NCBI GenBank assembly: GCA_964019425.1
Contig: OZ025864.1
Location: 373,001-437,000 of the forward strand
Direction of reading: 5' to 3'
Source of the DNA: Flectonema sp. DT1601
Lineage: Eukaryota; Euglenozoa; Diplonemea; Diplonemida; Diplonemidae
Length of the DNA stretch: 64,000 bases
How positions within the stretch are numbered: position 1 is the stretch's first letter; each line of letters opens with the position of its first letter. This document shows, in pieces, positions 10,497-20,963 of this stretch. Both the position numbers and the translations under genes were made by a program. The notes below the pieces were generated by a model. The model saw nothing but the letters and a program-made list of their open reading frames with translations, was not told where the DNA came from and did not search any database.

Positions 10497-13400
10497 GTTT
10501 TACTAAAAAAAAAAAAGTTATCAAGTTTTAAAAAAAAAAAAAAAAGCTGCAGAAGCCAAAAAAAGGTAATACACGTCCCTCTTTTTAATAATGTTTGATT
10601 CTACTTTTTGAAAAAAAAAAAAAAAAAATTAGCATCGAACTCATTGTTCCGTTTTTTTGAATCAGCATACTGTACCGATTGTATTTGCAGTTTAATTTCT
10701 TTCTTGTTTTCATTATTTTGCCGTTAGCTCTGTTAGGCTGGTGATCCCCCAGTGAGGGGGGTTTTTTTCCATCGAAAGGCAGAGCAACTGTGAAATAGCA
10801 GTATTTCGGTTATCTAGTAGAAAAGAAAGAAAAGAAAAAAGCTTGAGAAAAAAGAAAAAAAAAAAGAAAAAGAAAAAGAAGAAAGGTAATCACACCTGGA
10901 ACATTCATTCTGTATGACTATTAAAAATGCGCAACTGAGAATTTGTGAAATTGAAGCACTTTTTCTCTCTGATTTTTTTTTTCTTTTTTTTTTTTCTCCC
11001 TTCCCTGTGGCACCCTGGTTTATTTTTTTACTCAAAGCCTCGATGCGCTCTCTGTTGTTGTTTTTAATTATTTTTTTTCGTTAAATTCGAAAAAAACAAC
11101 GATATGAGGCCTATTCTGGACTGTGAGGTTTTTCTATAACACAATATATATAAATAAACGTTGAAACAAATAATTACAACAAAAGTAAAACGATGTATGT
11201 TGTACTGATGGCATTTGTCTTTTGGTTGGCTTCTTTATGGAGGGTTGAGTAGCAACATGTTGAGCTGCCCCCCCAGTATTGGATTTCTTCTTGTAAAACA
11301 CCTTTCACTAAAATGATGAATAATCTGCCTTGCTTGTTCTTGTCTTCCTCTCACAGAAAAAAAAAAAGAAAAAAAAAATTAAAGGGTATGTCATACACGG
11401 TTTTTTTATTTTTCATTTTTTGCACAATTTTTTTTTTTTTTTTTTTTTTTTTTCAAAAGGCATCCTGCCCCACACAGAGGCTCCCATCAGATTGTTGTTG
11501 TCCTGTGTATTACCTAAGTTGCTTTAATAATGTGTTGTTTCTTATTGAATCGGGAAGTTTAAGAATTGACTATGTGCAATTGACTATGTGCAGTAATGAT
11601 GAGGATTGCTTTTCGTTTTTTTTTTTTATAAGTTATTTCATTTTATTTTAAACGGGCGAAGCTTAGCCTTAATTGGATCTAAAAAAAAAAAAAAAAAAAG
11701 GCGCCAACTTCGCTGTTGTATCGTGGCTTCATTGTTGTTTATTTTCCTCCTTTTTTTTTTTTAATTTGTCAAATATATTTCTTTGTATGAAACTATGTTA
11801 TTTTCCCTTCATTCTCAAAAGTTCATTTTTTTTAGTTTTTCTCTATTTTTCTTTTTTTTTTCGTATACTTTACCGCCTTAGGGTGTCAAAGTATGTCAAA
11901 CCTGCTTAATAAGTTAGGTTTTTTTTTCCTTATTTTTTTTTCTTTTCTCAATTTCAGTTATTAAAAAAAAAAAAAAAAGCCACACAAATGTGGGTAATTG
12001 CTTGATGAACTTTATTTTCATCGAAGAAAAAAAAAAAAAAAAACGCAAAATTCCCCTTTTTCTTTGTTTTTTTTAAACTTTCCACATTTTCATAAAAAGT
12101 AATAAGATGTCCGGTAGTAATCGTGATTCTGATGTAGTGCGCCTTTCAAAAATACGAATCTCAGTACTTTGTAGTATTTTCACTGGTTTTGCAAAATCAC
12201 GGTTTTTTTTTCATATTTTATTATTATTATTTTTTAATTTTTCTCATTCTAAGTGTCTTTACGTGGGTCGTAACTACGTTTTGCACGCTTTTTTTTTTTT
12301 CTTCCACCGACAAAGTCGGAGAAAAAAAAAAAAAACTAATTCACATTGGGATATAATCATTATGTTTTATTTTATTTTATTTTTTTTTGTTGTCGTTGTT
12401 GTGATGTATTTCTCTGTTAAGACAGTTTTTTTGCTGTCTGAGATGCAGCAAAAAAAAAAAAAAAAAAAAAAGCCTCATTTGAATAGTTTTTTCTTTTTTT
12501 CACAAAAAAAATAAACCGAAATTTACCTCTGCGCTGCCAAAGTCTCGTCGAAGTTAATGTAATTAGTTTAGAGGCTTTTTTATCAGCGAGCGGAATTTGA
12601 TTTTTTCGGTTTTTCATTATTTTCATCCCCACTCTCTTCCCCCCTAGTCACGGAACATTATTATTGGTGAACAACAAAAAAAACTTTTTTCTATTCGTTT
12701 CTTATTTTTCTCTGATGGTATTTAATTTTCACACTTTTCTAGTGTGTTTATGTTTAATTAACATGTTTATTTTTGGCGACAGAATGCAGGTTGCTGAATT
12801 TGACATTACCCGCACGGGCCGTTTCTTAGGTCCGGCAAATACAAAAAAAAAGAAAGTGCGTGTGGGACTTTTAAAAAATAAAATAAAAAAACAGAAACAA
12901 AAACAGAACAAAATAATTTATTTACTGCACGTAACGTGCACATTTTCATCCGACATAGGGGGTAGTAGAGCAACCTCTCGATTCTATCGACCCTTGAGCA
13001 TTATTATCATGGTGCCCTGCAAGTACGGGGGGTACGATAGAGGGAGCAGTTCGCCAACCTACAACCCTGCCCATTCGATTTTTTTTTCAAAGTTACTATA
13101 CTGTTTTTCTGGCATTTTGGTATCTGTACGATGCGAGCGATACTTTTTTTCCGGAACTTTTAATTCCCCTTGCTATGGAAAAAAAAAAAAAAAAAACACC
13201 CAAAAAAAAAACCAAAAAAAAAAAAAAAAAAAAAAAATCTCTCCATCCCATTATCTAGCTTTATTCCTCTCACTGTTCTTAGTCGATACTCGTATTGGTT
13301 ATCAAAGAACTTTAAAAAAAAAAAAAAAAAAAGATTGAAGAATTGTGTCGGTACAAACAGCCAAGTACGTTATAGATCTACCTCCCTCTGTAAGGCGACG

Positions 13401-14089
13401 GAACCAAAGCTGACTACCAATGACTGGCTTATTGTAGAGACACTTTGTTTTATCATGATGAAAAAAAAACTTTAAAAAAAAAAAATTATACTGACGGTTC
13501 GCATAAGGAGTTCACTGAAGCTTTTTTTCCATTTCAATTTAAATAAAGGAGACATAGATCGGCCTTCATGACAGTACAGCCACTGTTATTCATTGTTGTC
13601 TATCGTGTGCGAGTCATAAAAAGCAATGTAGCGCTTTTGTCTCTTATTATTTTTTTTTTCTTTTTTTTTCTATATTTTAATTTTTTTTTTTTTTAGCTTC
13701 AAAATACTCCTTCCTCTTCCTCTACAACGATTTGTTACATACAGTCCCACCTAATGTTCGAAGGTGTAAAATTGTATGTCGGATTCGCTAACTAACAAAA
13801 TGAACAGGAAAAAAAAACAAAAAAAAAGTAAAAAAAAAACAAAAAAAAAGTAAAAAAAAATAAAAGAAGAAGGAAGTTTTTTCTTCTTTTCCTCTTCCAT
13901 TTTATGTTGAATGCGATGTTGCTTTTTACGTAAAATGATGTTTTAGTGTTTGTAATTAATACGTTTACAATTTTAATTATTTAAAAGGTTAAGAGTAAAA
14001 ACATGTCTGACAGGAGAGGTAGGTATACTCTGTAAACTTAGTAGGAGATTTGATAAGGTGAAATTATAATTATTTTTCTTTTTCATTTC
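9128..14089. other. 5-kb AT-rich gene desert
   Basis: The stretch is dominated by A-runs and T-runs of 10-25 bases, with CT-rich and TTTGA-repeat patches (about 10205-10228). I see no gene with sustained non-repetitive coding. Small structured patches are present at 10727-10785 and at 12930-13080 (a GC-richer stretch ending in a T-run). Open frames of up to 224 codons here are Lys/Phe runs read from homopolymers. Confidence 0.65.
10727..10785 (+). ncRNA. Possible structured RNA element (nested hairpin)
   Basis: GCTCTG (10727-10732) pairs with CAGAGC (10780-10785) and encloses a second hairpin, CCCCC-AGTGA-GGGGG (10746-10760), followed by a T-run. The stretch is GC-rich against an AT-rich background. 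No RNA family is recognised, so this is a candidate only. Confidence 0.3.
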
Positions 14090-14110
14090 AGTTGTTCGCC
14101 CTTCCACAGT

Positions 14111-15274
14111 ATGGCATTTCCGACTTCGTTTGCGACCCCTTGTGGATGTTACTATGCTACAACACCAGAACATTCATGTACGCAGATGTGCTCCGAATCT
14201 GGATGCACAACATCGTGTAGATACGGATACCCAACACTACCACAGGTTGCATATCCGCCACCTCACGCTTATAGTTATGGCATGTATTACCCACCTGGTT
14301 GGGTTATGCCGCCAGGGTATACGGCGGGTCCACCGCAGCAGATGACTCAGCAGCCTCCTCCGCAAGAGCCGCAGCAGATTCCTCAACCGCAACCACAACC
14401 GTCGTTTCAACAGCCTGCAAATTATTATAATCCACAGAGAAGTTACAACAATATTCATCAAAATCATCGTCAACACCAACAACAGTCAGAACAGAATTCG
14501 TATATTGGTGACAGCAACAACAGCGCTGCTTCCTCAGAAGGAACGTCTGAGGAACAGCAACACGACACGGATCGATCTGAAAAGACTTTGAGAGAAAAGC
14601 TTCAGGGATTGCTGAACAGGATATCGTCAGCGAAATATGATGAAAATTATGAAAAAATCAGATCCTTAGTCGGAAACGAACACGAGGTTAGCGAGCTAAC
14701 TGAAGCTATATACCAACAGTCAGTCGTTCAGCCGAAGTTTGTTAACGTTTATGCTGACCTGTGCCTTGACTTATGTAAGACGTTGTCAACAAAAGGATGT
14801 CAAAGTGAAAAGGAGAGATTCATTACTTGCCCATTTCGTAGATCGTTATTACAAAAGTGTCAGCATCGCTTTGAGAGTGTTCTTGCTGCAGGAGAAGAAG
14901 AAAAGAATGATGAAAAGAGCATCCTTACATTCATATCATCGCTGCATTCAAAAGGAATAATCGGAACTAAAACTATCGTAAGCTGTTTATCATCGCTACT
15001 CGAAACTGCTCAACGAGACATGTCTGAGAATGGTACGAAGAGTCCTATTCAGTTGGAATTAGTAATTCACTTCTTCAAGGCGGTTCACGTGTCAATATTG
15101 TCAAAAGCAGTTGCGGCAACCGAACTAGAAAACATTTTGAACACTATTGAAGCCCTGCAGAACAAGGTGTCAACCAGATATAAGTTCCTCATCATGTCTC
15201 TGATGGAGACGAAAGAAAAATTTCAAAAAAAGCAGAGAGAACAGCAATTGCGTAGCTCTGCTCAAGAAAGTTGA
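14111..15274 (+). CDS. MIF4G-domain protein (eIF4G-like)
   Basis: A 387-residue protein. The N-terminus is Cys-, Tyr- and Pro-rich (YSYGMYYPPGWVMPPGY), then Gln/Pro-rich and low in complexity to ~150. From ~158 a MIF4G fold follows: LREKLQGLLNRISSAKYDEN, then FVNVYADLCLDLCKTL, FRRSLLQKCQHRFE and ILTFISSLHSKGIIG, which match the helical repeats of the eIF4G middle domain in order and spacing. MIF4G domains bind the helicase eIF4A and RNA, so a role in translation initiation or mRNA control is expected. At 387 residues it is much shorter than animal eIF4G, as in trypanosomatid eIF4G forms. It is a paralogue of the gene at 8111, 5 kb upstream. A pyrimidine tract with AG at 14090-14091 precedes the ATG. 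Confidence 0.85.
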   Translation: MAFPTSFATPCGCYYATTPEHSCTQMCSESGCTTSCRYGYPTLPQVAYPPPHAYSYGMYYPPGWVMPPGYTAGPPQQMTQQPPPQEPQQIPQPQPQPSFQQPANYYNPQRSYNNIHQNHRQHQQQSEQNSYIGDSNNSAASSEGTSEEQQHDTDRSEKTLREKLQGLLNRISSAKYDENYEKIRSLVGNEHEVSELTEAIYQQSVVQPKFVNVYADLCLDLCKTLSTKGCQSEKERFITCPFRRSLLQKCQHRFESVLAAGEEEKNDEKSILTFISSLHSKGIIGTKTIVSCLSSLLETAQRDMSENGTKSPIQLELVIHFFKAVHVSILSKAVAATELENILNTIEALQNKVSTRYKFLIMSLMETKEKFQKKQREQQLRSSAQES

Positions 15275-15516
15275 GTTTTTTAAAACTCAGTTGCTATGAA
15301 GACAGAATTCGGTTGTTTGTTGACCACAGTTTTGAATGATGCAAGACAAGATGACAGAATTTCAGCTGCAAAGATCTTATACTGTTTTGTATTAAGGTTT
15401 TGAAACAGGAAAAAAATAAATAAATATATTATGATGAATAGAGACACTGAAAAAAAAAAAAAGTGACAAAAAAAAAGGGGGATGGAAAAAACTAATAAGC
15501 AAGCAGCCGTAGGGTT

Positions 15517-15550
<34 letters not shown>

Positions 15551-16015
15551 GGATAAGTTGAACTGAACTTAGTCCCAAGAATGTTATGAAATTTTTAAAA
15601 AAAAAAAAAAAAAAAAAAGATGCTACTTTTTTTTAAACCGCAGAATAGTTTAAGAAAAAAAAAAAAAAAAAAAAAACTCAATATTCGTTTTGTTGATGTT
15701 GTTGACATAGTGACGACGGTTGTGTGAATTTTTATTACGAAATTGGTAGTAATTGTTTACAGTTAAACGAGGGTTTTTTGGGGTGTTTTGTGGGTAAGCG
15801 TTACCTGTTTAAAATAAAAACATCAACAACATCAACACACATTCACTCGTGACCTATAGTTTTCATTTTTTTTTTTCCCCTTGTTTTTCTTTTTTCTTTT
15901 TTACTCTTATTAAAGGATGGTTGGTGAATATTTTTTGTGAGATGCGTTTTGTTGTTGTTTTTCTTTGAACGTCTCATGTTGAGCTTACGCTCGTGGCACA
16001 GAAGGCTCCTGTTCT

Positions 16016-16056
<41 letters not shown>

Positions 16057-18302
16057 GTTTTCCCTCATCGCTAACACACTTCTATGTTATTTGTGATGGT
16101 TTTTCTCTTGTTTTTTTATTTTTTTCCAGCTTCCCATTTACTTTTTTTTTTTCTCTTTTGCTGACTTCCTGCGGAATATATATAAAAGAAAAAAATAAAA
16201 ATAATTAAAAAAAAAAAAAAAAACTACTCGTTGAGTGCTGTTGTACTGGCAGGACTGACTAACTCTATCCAAAAACGTAACCGAAAGTACGCACGCCGAT
16301 AGTTGAAGTTTTCGGGACGTTGGTCGTCTCTGAATTTTTTTTTTTTTCCCTCAGTTTTTTGATAAAGGCATTCCCACGTATTAGTTTGCTAGTATTTAGT
16401 GAGAGATGCTGACTGATCCTATCTCGTCGTCGACTTCTCTAAAAATAATCATAGGAAGGGCTTTCTTTTAAAAAAAAAAAAAAAAACGTGAAAATCTCGT
16501 TTTTTTTTTTTTTGTGTGGAGAAAGTAAAGTAAAAAAAAAAAAAAAAAAAGGTTTATTGTTGTTATCAGTATTTTATACAAGTTAAAATCAGATTTAAAG
16601 AAAAAAAAAAAAAATAACCGAGAGAAAAAAAACAAAAAAAAAAAAAATGAACACAAAAAACGCATGGATTGTTTCGTTTAAGTCTAGACAGCTATCTCCG
16701 TCTGGATATGAACGAACAACTACAGAACTGCGTTGTCAGTAAGAGAAAAAAAAAGGGAACAAACAAAAAAAAAAAAAAAAAAAAAAAAAAAAGGAAGGTG
16801 AGGTGCTTACTTCATTGCTGTAAAAAGGGAGAAATTTTTTTCCCTTCATTTTTTTTTTTTTTTTTTTTTTTTTGTTCTAAGAAAAAAAAAATACAATTTT
16901 GTACACAGGAAATGTTGTCATTCCCAAAGGAATCCAGATGGGAATTGATAATAAAAAAAATTAATAACCTGCTCTGGGGCAGGTTATTAATATTTTTTTT
17001 TTTTTAAATATGTTCACTTCCCCTTTCACAACTTGTTAAAAGGAACTTGAAGTTTCTCTTTTTATTTTGAGCAAGAAATTTCAATTTTTTTTTTTTTTTT
17101 TTTTTTTGGGGGGGTTTTTTTTTTTTTGTTAAAACTGATGTTCGATTGGTTGATATTTTTTTGACTAAAAAATTGAACTTCTTGTGAAGGGAATCCTTAA
17201 AAAATACAGTACTCACGACACTTTTCGAGTACATATTTTTTTTTTTTTTTTTTTTTTTTGATTCTGAGTAGTCTTTTCAATTGTTGTTCTTTAAAAAAAA
17301 AAAAAAAAAAAAAATGTAGCAGCTTTACAAAAAACATAAAAAAAATATATTTTTTTTTTTTGTTTTTATTTCAATCCCTAGTGATAACTGATTAGCAGCT
17401 TGTGTTGTCTTTTACTACCGAAAATATTTTGATGTTTTTTGTCGTTGATCTTGATCTTAATAACTCCCTGTTTATATATATTTTTTTTTCCATTGTTATT
17501 CCATTGTTTTTTGTTCGACTTTTTTTGGAGTCCTCGTACAGTTTGCTTGGGGTTAGTTTTTGTTAGAGATCAGTAGCGAGAAGAATAGCTTTTTTTTGGG
17601 TGCGCTCTTTGATAGTAAAGATGGCGTCTCATCGTTTCGTAATCTTTTCGGCGGAAAAAGATAAGGCGACGGCGCAGACAAGCGCAACTGTCCCTTGAGG
17701 GTTGTGGTGACTTTTCTTTTTTTTCCCCCAATTCTTTTCTACTTTGTCAAATTATCACCTCCTCCCTTTTTTTTCTCTTTTTTTTTTTTTTCTGTTTTGG
17801 TTTTGTTGACTCAGGAACATGTTGTTTAATTTTATTTATTTTTTTTTTCCAAAAGATTTTTTTCAATAAAAAAAAAAAAAAAAAAGTGAATAGCTCAATA
17901 TTCGGGAACAATTACAAATACAACAACAAAAAAAAAAAAAAAAAAAAAAAAAGGAAAAGGGGAAAACCTCTAATTCTTTCGAAGAGACGGATAGTTTCCG
18001 AAATCGCCAACTACTTCCGAACCCCCGATCTTTGGGTAATTGGAGCAATCACACCCTTCAATCACCGTAGCTTGTACCTAAGTTCTGATTTTTTTAATAT
18101 TGATTTGTGTTTTTTTTCTGTCATAGTGGGGGGTGTGTTTCTGAGGTACTATATTTTTTGTGATGAGTTGACGATTGGAAACTATTTTTCGTGGAAGGAG
18201 TTTTTCCCCAAAAAAAAAAAAAAAAAAAAAAAGGAAAAGAAAAAGAAAAAGAAAAAAGAAAATCTATTATCTGGAAGGCTTGTGAAGAGTACTGGAGGAG
18301 GT

Positions 18303-18334
<32 letters not shown>

Positions 18335-18800
18335 GAAAAAAAAAAGTGCAACAATGATACCACAGAGTTGCTTTTACCTATTGTGATACCGTGTGATTTT
18401 TTGTCTATTGCATTATTTAATAAAAATTATTTAAAAAAAAAAAAAAAATATTGGAATACTCTTTGTAATGTTGTGGTTTCTGTATACTCACCTTCTTAAC
18501 GTCTTATCATTTGGAATATTGACAGCATAGCGACTCAGCATGTTTTTTCCTACCAACGAAGGAAGTGGTTGCATTGCATTCACCCCTGTTTTATTGTTAT
18601 TATTATTATATTTTTTTTTTTTCACACGCCCACCATAGATTTATTTGTATTTTTACTACGTCCCCTCACTCAAACTTTTTGCTAACATATTTTTTTCAAA
18701 GAATTGTTGATTTTAAGCAAGTAATTTGTAGGTGAAACCTACACTCTGCCGTATTACATTATACCCTGGTTTGGTTTCCCAGTAATTCAAAATCGAATAA
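15275..18800. other. AT-rich gene desert, homopolymer-rich
   Basis: I see no gene. The stretch carries many A- and T-runs of 15-35 bases and one perfect hairpin with a T-run. All open frames here consist mostly of Lys, Phe and Asn from homopolymers. Confidence 0.65.
16961..16990. repeat. Perfect 12-bp hairpin followed by T-run
   Basis: TTAATAACCTGC (16961-16972) and GCAGGTTATTAA (16979-16990) are perfect inverted repeats around a 6-base loop, followed by TA and then a run of T. The shape is that of a hairpin terminator or a mobile-element footprint. No adjacent RNA gene is recognised. Confidence 0.6.
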
Positions 18801-18804
18801 CTCG

Positions 18805-19030
18805 ATTCCGTACTGCACTGAATGACAACACGGAAAAAGAGACATGTATGCAGCTAAGTTAGAAACATTGATTATAATGTAAAGTATTTACGTCAATCGC
18901 AGAGTGTATACCTACACTAACATTACCTTTAGTCACTGTATCTCAGAACTAATGTTAAATTATCGTTATGTTATTTATGATACAATACATTTGTATTTTA
19001 CGTACAAACTCGAACAGTTAGCCCCCTCAC
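18805..19030. repeat. Dispersed ~300-bp repeat family, copy
   Basis: This copy runs from CACTGAATGACAACACGG through GTCACTGTATCT, AACTAATGTTAAATTAT and GATACAATACATTTG to ACTCGAACAGTTA. Related pieces occur at 20661-20770, 31944-32215, 34871-34920, 35044-35290 and 51007-51175. There is no coding capacity. It behaves like a short non-autonomous mobile element or a decayed one. Confidence 0.7.
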
Positions 19031-19080
19031 TCAAACCACACAGTTTTCTGTTACTGCTATTGTCAAATGATCACCCCTCT

Positions 19081-19345
19081 CACCATCAGAAAAAAAAAAA
19101 TATCAATTCTCTCTGTAGAGAGTTCGATAATAATGTAGAATCTTCAAAGTATTAACTTTTTGATACAACGCTCAACCTGTAGTACGTGGCCCCCGAATCC
19201 CTATATTCGACAGCACATATGGGATTTTTTGTTATCGATACCAATTGTTGATTTTCTTATATTGCAACCCAGGTTTGGCTCTCGTTTTAGCCAGTGTCAA
19301 AGTTGCTTTTATATTTAATATTAGTATCAACCTTCTCACCATCAG

Positions 19346-19378
<33 letters not shown>

Positions 19379-19460
19379 TTAATTCTCTCTCTCCGTAGAG
19401 AGATATCGATAATGATGTGAATGAGTCTTCAAAATGTTTAACTGTTTAATACAATCATTA
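19081..19460. repeat. Local duplication with CACCATCAG A-run units
   Basis: Two units, about 19081-19165 and 19336-19460, share CACCATCAG plus an A-run, then TATTAATTCTCTCT(CTCC)GTAGAGAG, a GATAATNATGT segment and TCTTCAAA. The GTAGAGAG stretch can pair with the preceding CTCTCT, giving a small hairpin in each unit. Confidence 0.6.
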
Positions 19461-19903
19461 TAAGAAGATGTATCTTCAGGAAGTAAAAAAAAACCTTCTC
19501 GATAGTTTTTTTTCAAAGGGGGGGGCCCTTTAAGGGGGGGGGGAGAGTGTTTTTTACCTAATACTAACATTACCCTTAAGTCACCACTGGATCATAACTA
19601 ATGTTTTTATTTTAGTTTTTTTTTGACTGTGGTCTAATACAGATATTTATTTCTTCATAAAATGTTACTCAAACATTCAAAAAATGTCGGAGTTAAATAA
19701 ATAACACACACACCGAGTACATCGAATCTCTAATTTTGCTTTTTGTTATGGAGTTTTCTTTGCAGAGTTATTTTTTTTGGTAACATACCTGCGGAGAAAA
19801 GGGAATTAAAAAAAAAAAAAAAAAAAAACTAATTTTCAAAGTTTGGTGTCGATTATGCCACGTTTTTTCTCTCGCTCCAGTTTTTTTTTTTTTTTTTTTT
19901 TTT

Positions 19904-20032
19904 GTACCGACGTAGTCGGAGAAGAAACTATTCAGATTAAAAGCCGATATTTCTTATGGTCATGATTCATTTTCCCCGTGCGACAGGATTTTGTCTGCGT
20001 TCAACGAAATATAAGGATAATCTGAATGGTTT
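19904..20032. repeat. Small inverted-repeat element, longer copy
   Basis: The stretch starts GTACCGACGTAGTC. It contains arms at about 19926-19953 (ACTATTCAGATT...GATATTTC) and 20004-20032 (CGAAATATAAGGATAATCTGAATGG) that are imperfect reverse complements. A deleted copy occurs at 38567-38616. It resembles a miniature inverted-repeat element. Confidence 0.6.
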
Positions 20033-20660
20033 TTGATATTTTTTTTTTTTTTAAAAAAATAAAGTTACAGTTGTCGAACATAATGGTGTATACGTATCGA
20101 TGTAATGGCTACAGATAGTTACAGAGAAATATTACTTTTTAGACATTTATAGTTAGGCTTGTAGACTATGTTATTGTTGTTCTGTATTATTGATTGTTTT
20201 TTTTGTTGTTTCCCCCCTTTTTTTTTTTTTGTTTTCCACGAATCACATTGTCCAAATACCCGAACCCGATTCGCAGAAGCTGTTGTAAAAAAAAAGGAAG
20301 AAGCATGGCGTATTAAACAGACTGCAAACGAACGGTAAGTCAGTCTGTTCCTACCCTCATTATCATTCTATCATTCCGGCCCTTGTTTCCTACCAACCTT
20401 AATGGAATCTCAATATGTCGAAGATTGCAAAATGGATGAAATTTTTTTTTTATTTTTTCTTTTTCCCGATCCTTATTAGAAATTATCGGTTGCATAAGAT
20501 AAGACAAAAAGTGTTAAAAAAGGGATCATTTTTTTTTTGTGTGTACGCTCTTCAATATACATAAAAGAGATACTTTTGCCAATCAAATCGTGTAAATCAA
20601 TTCCCACCTATTGATGTGGTTTTACCAAATAAAACTACTACCCCCTGGGGTTTTCCCGTT

Positions 20661-20770
20661 CACCCTTAGTCACTGTATTTAAAACTAATGTTAAATTATC
20701 TTTATGTTTTTATGATTTTACAAAGTTGTAATTTTTACAAAATCGAACATCCCCCTGGGGTTTTCCCGCT
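20661..20770. repeat. Dispersed repeat copy flanked by CCCCCTGGGGTTTTCCCG
   Basis: A shortened copy of the ~300-bp family (TTAGTCACTGTAT...AACTAATGTTAAATTATC). It is bounded on both sides by the 18-base direct repeat CCCCCTGGGGTTTTCCCG (about 20642 and 20751). The direct repeats may be target-site duplications or part of the element. Confidence 0.55.
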
Positions 20771-20809
20771 CTTTTCAATTTGTTTTTTACGGGTGAGATG
20801 AGTCGGTCG

Positions 20810-20841
<32 letters not shown>

Positions 20842-20963
20842 TTATCAGGAAAGGAAGAACCAATTAAATAGTACAGTGTGTGTCCCTTTTGTTCAATTAG
20901 CGAGTAAGGAAAATGAGTGAGCAATGCATACAAGGCTGCATAGAAGGCTCAAAAAAAAAAAAA

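Noticed and set aside
12664-13338. 224-codon open frame
   Set aside because: Composition is dominated by Lys and Phe runs from A/T homopolymers, with no domain-like stretch.
17886-18386. 166-codon frame in the desert
   Set aside because: Three long Lys runs make up much of it; the rest has no recognisable features.
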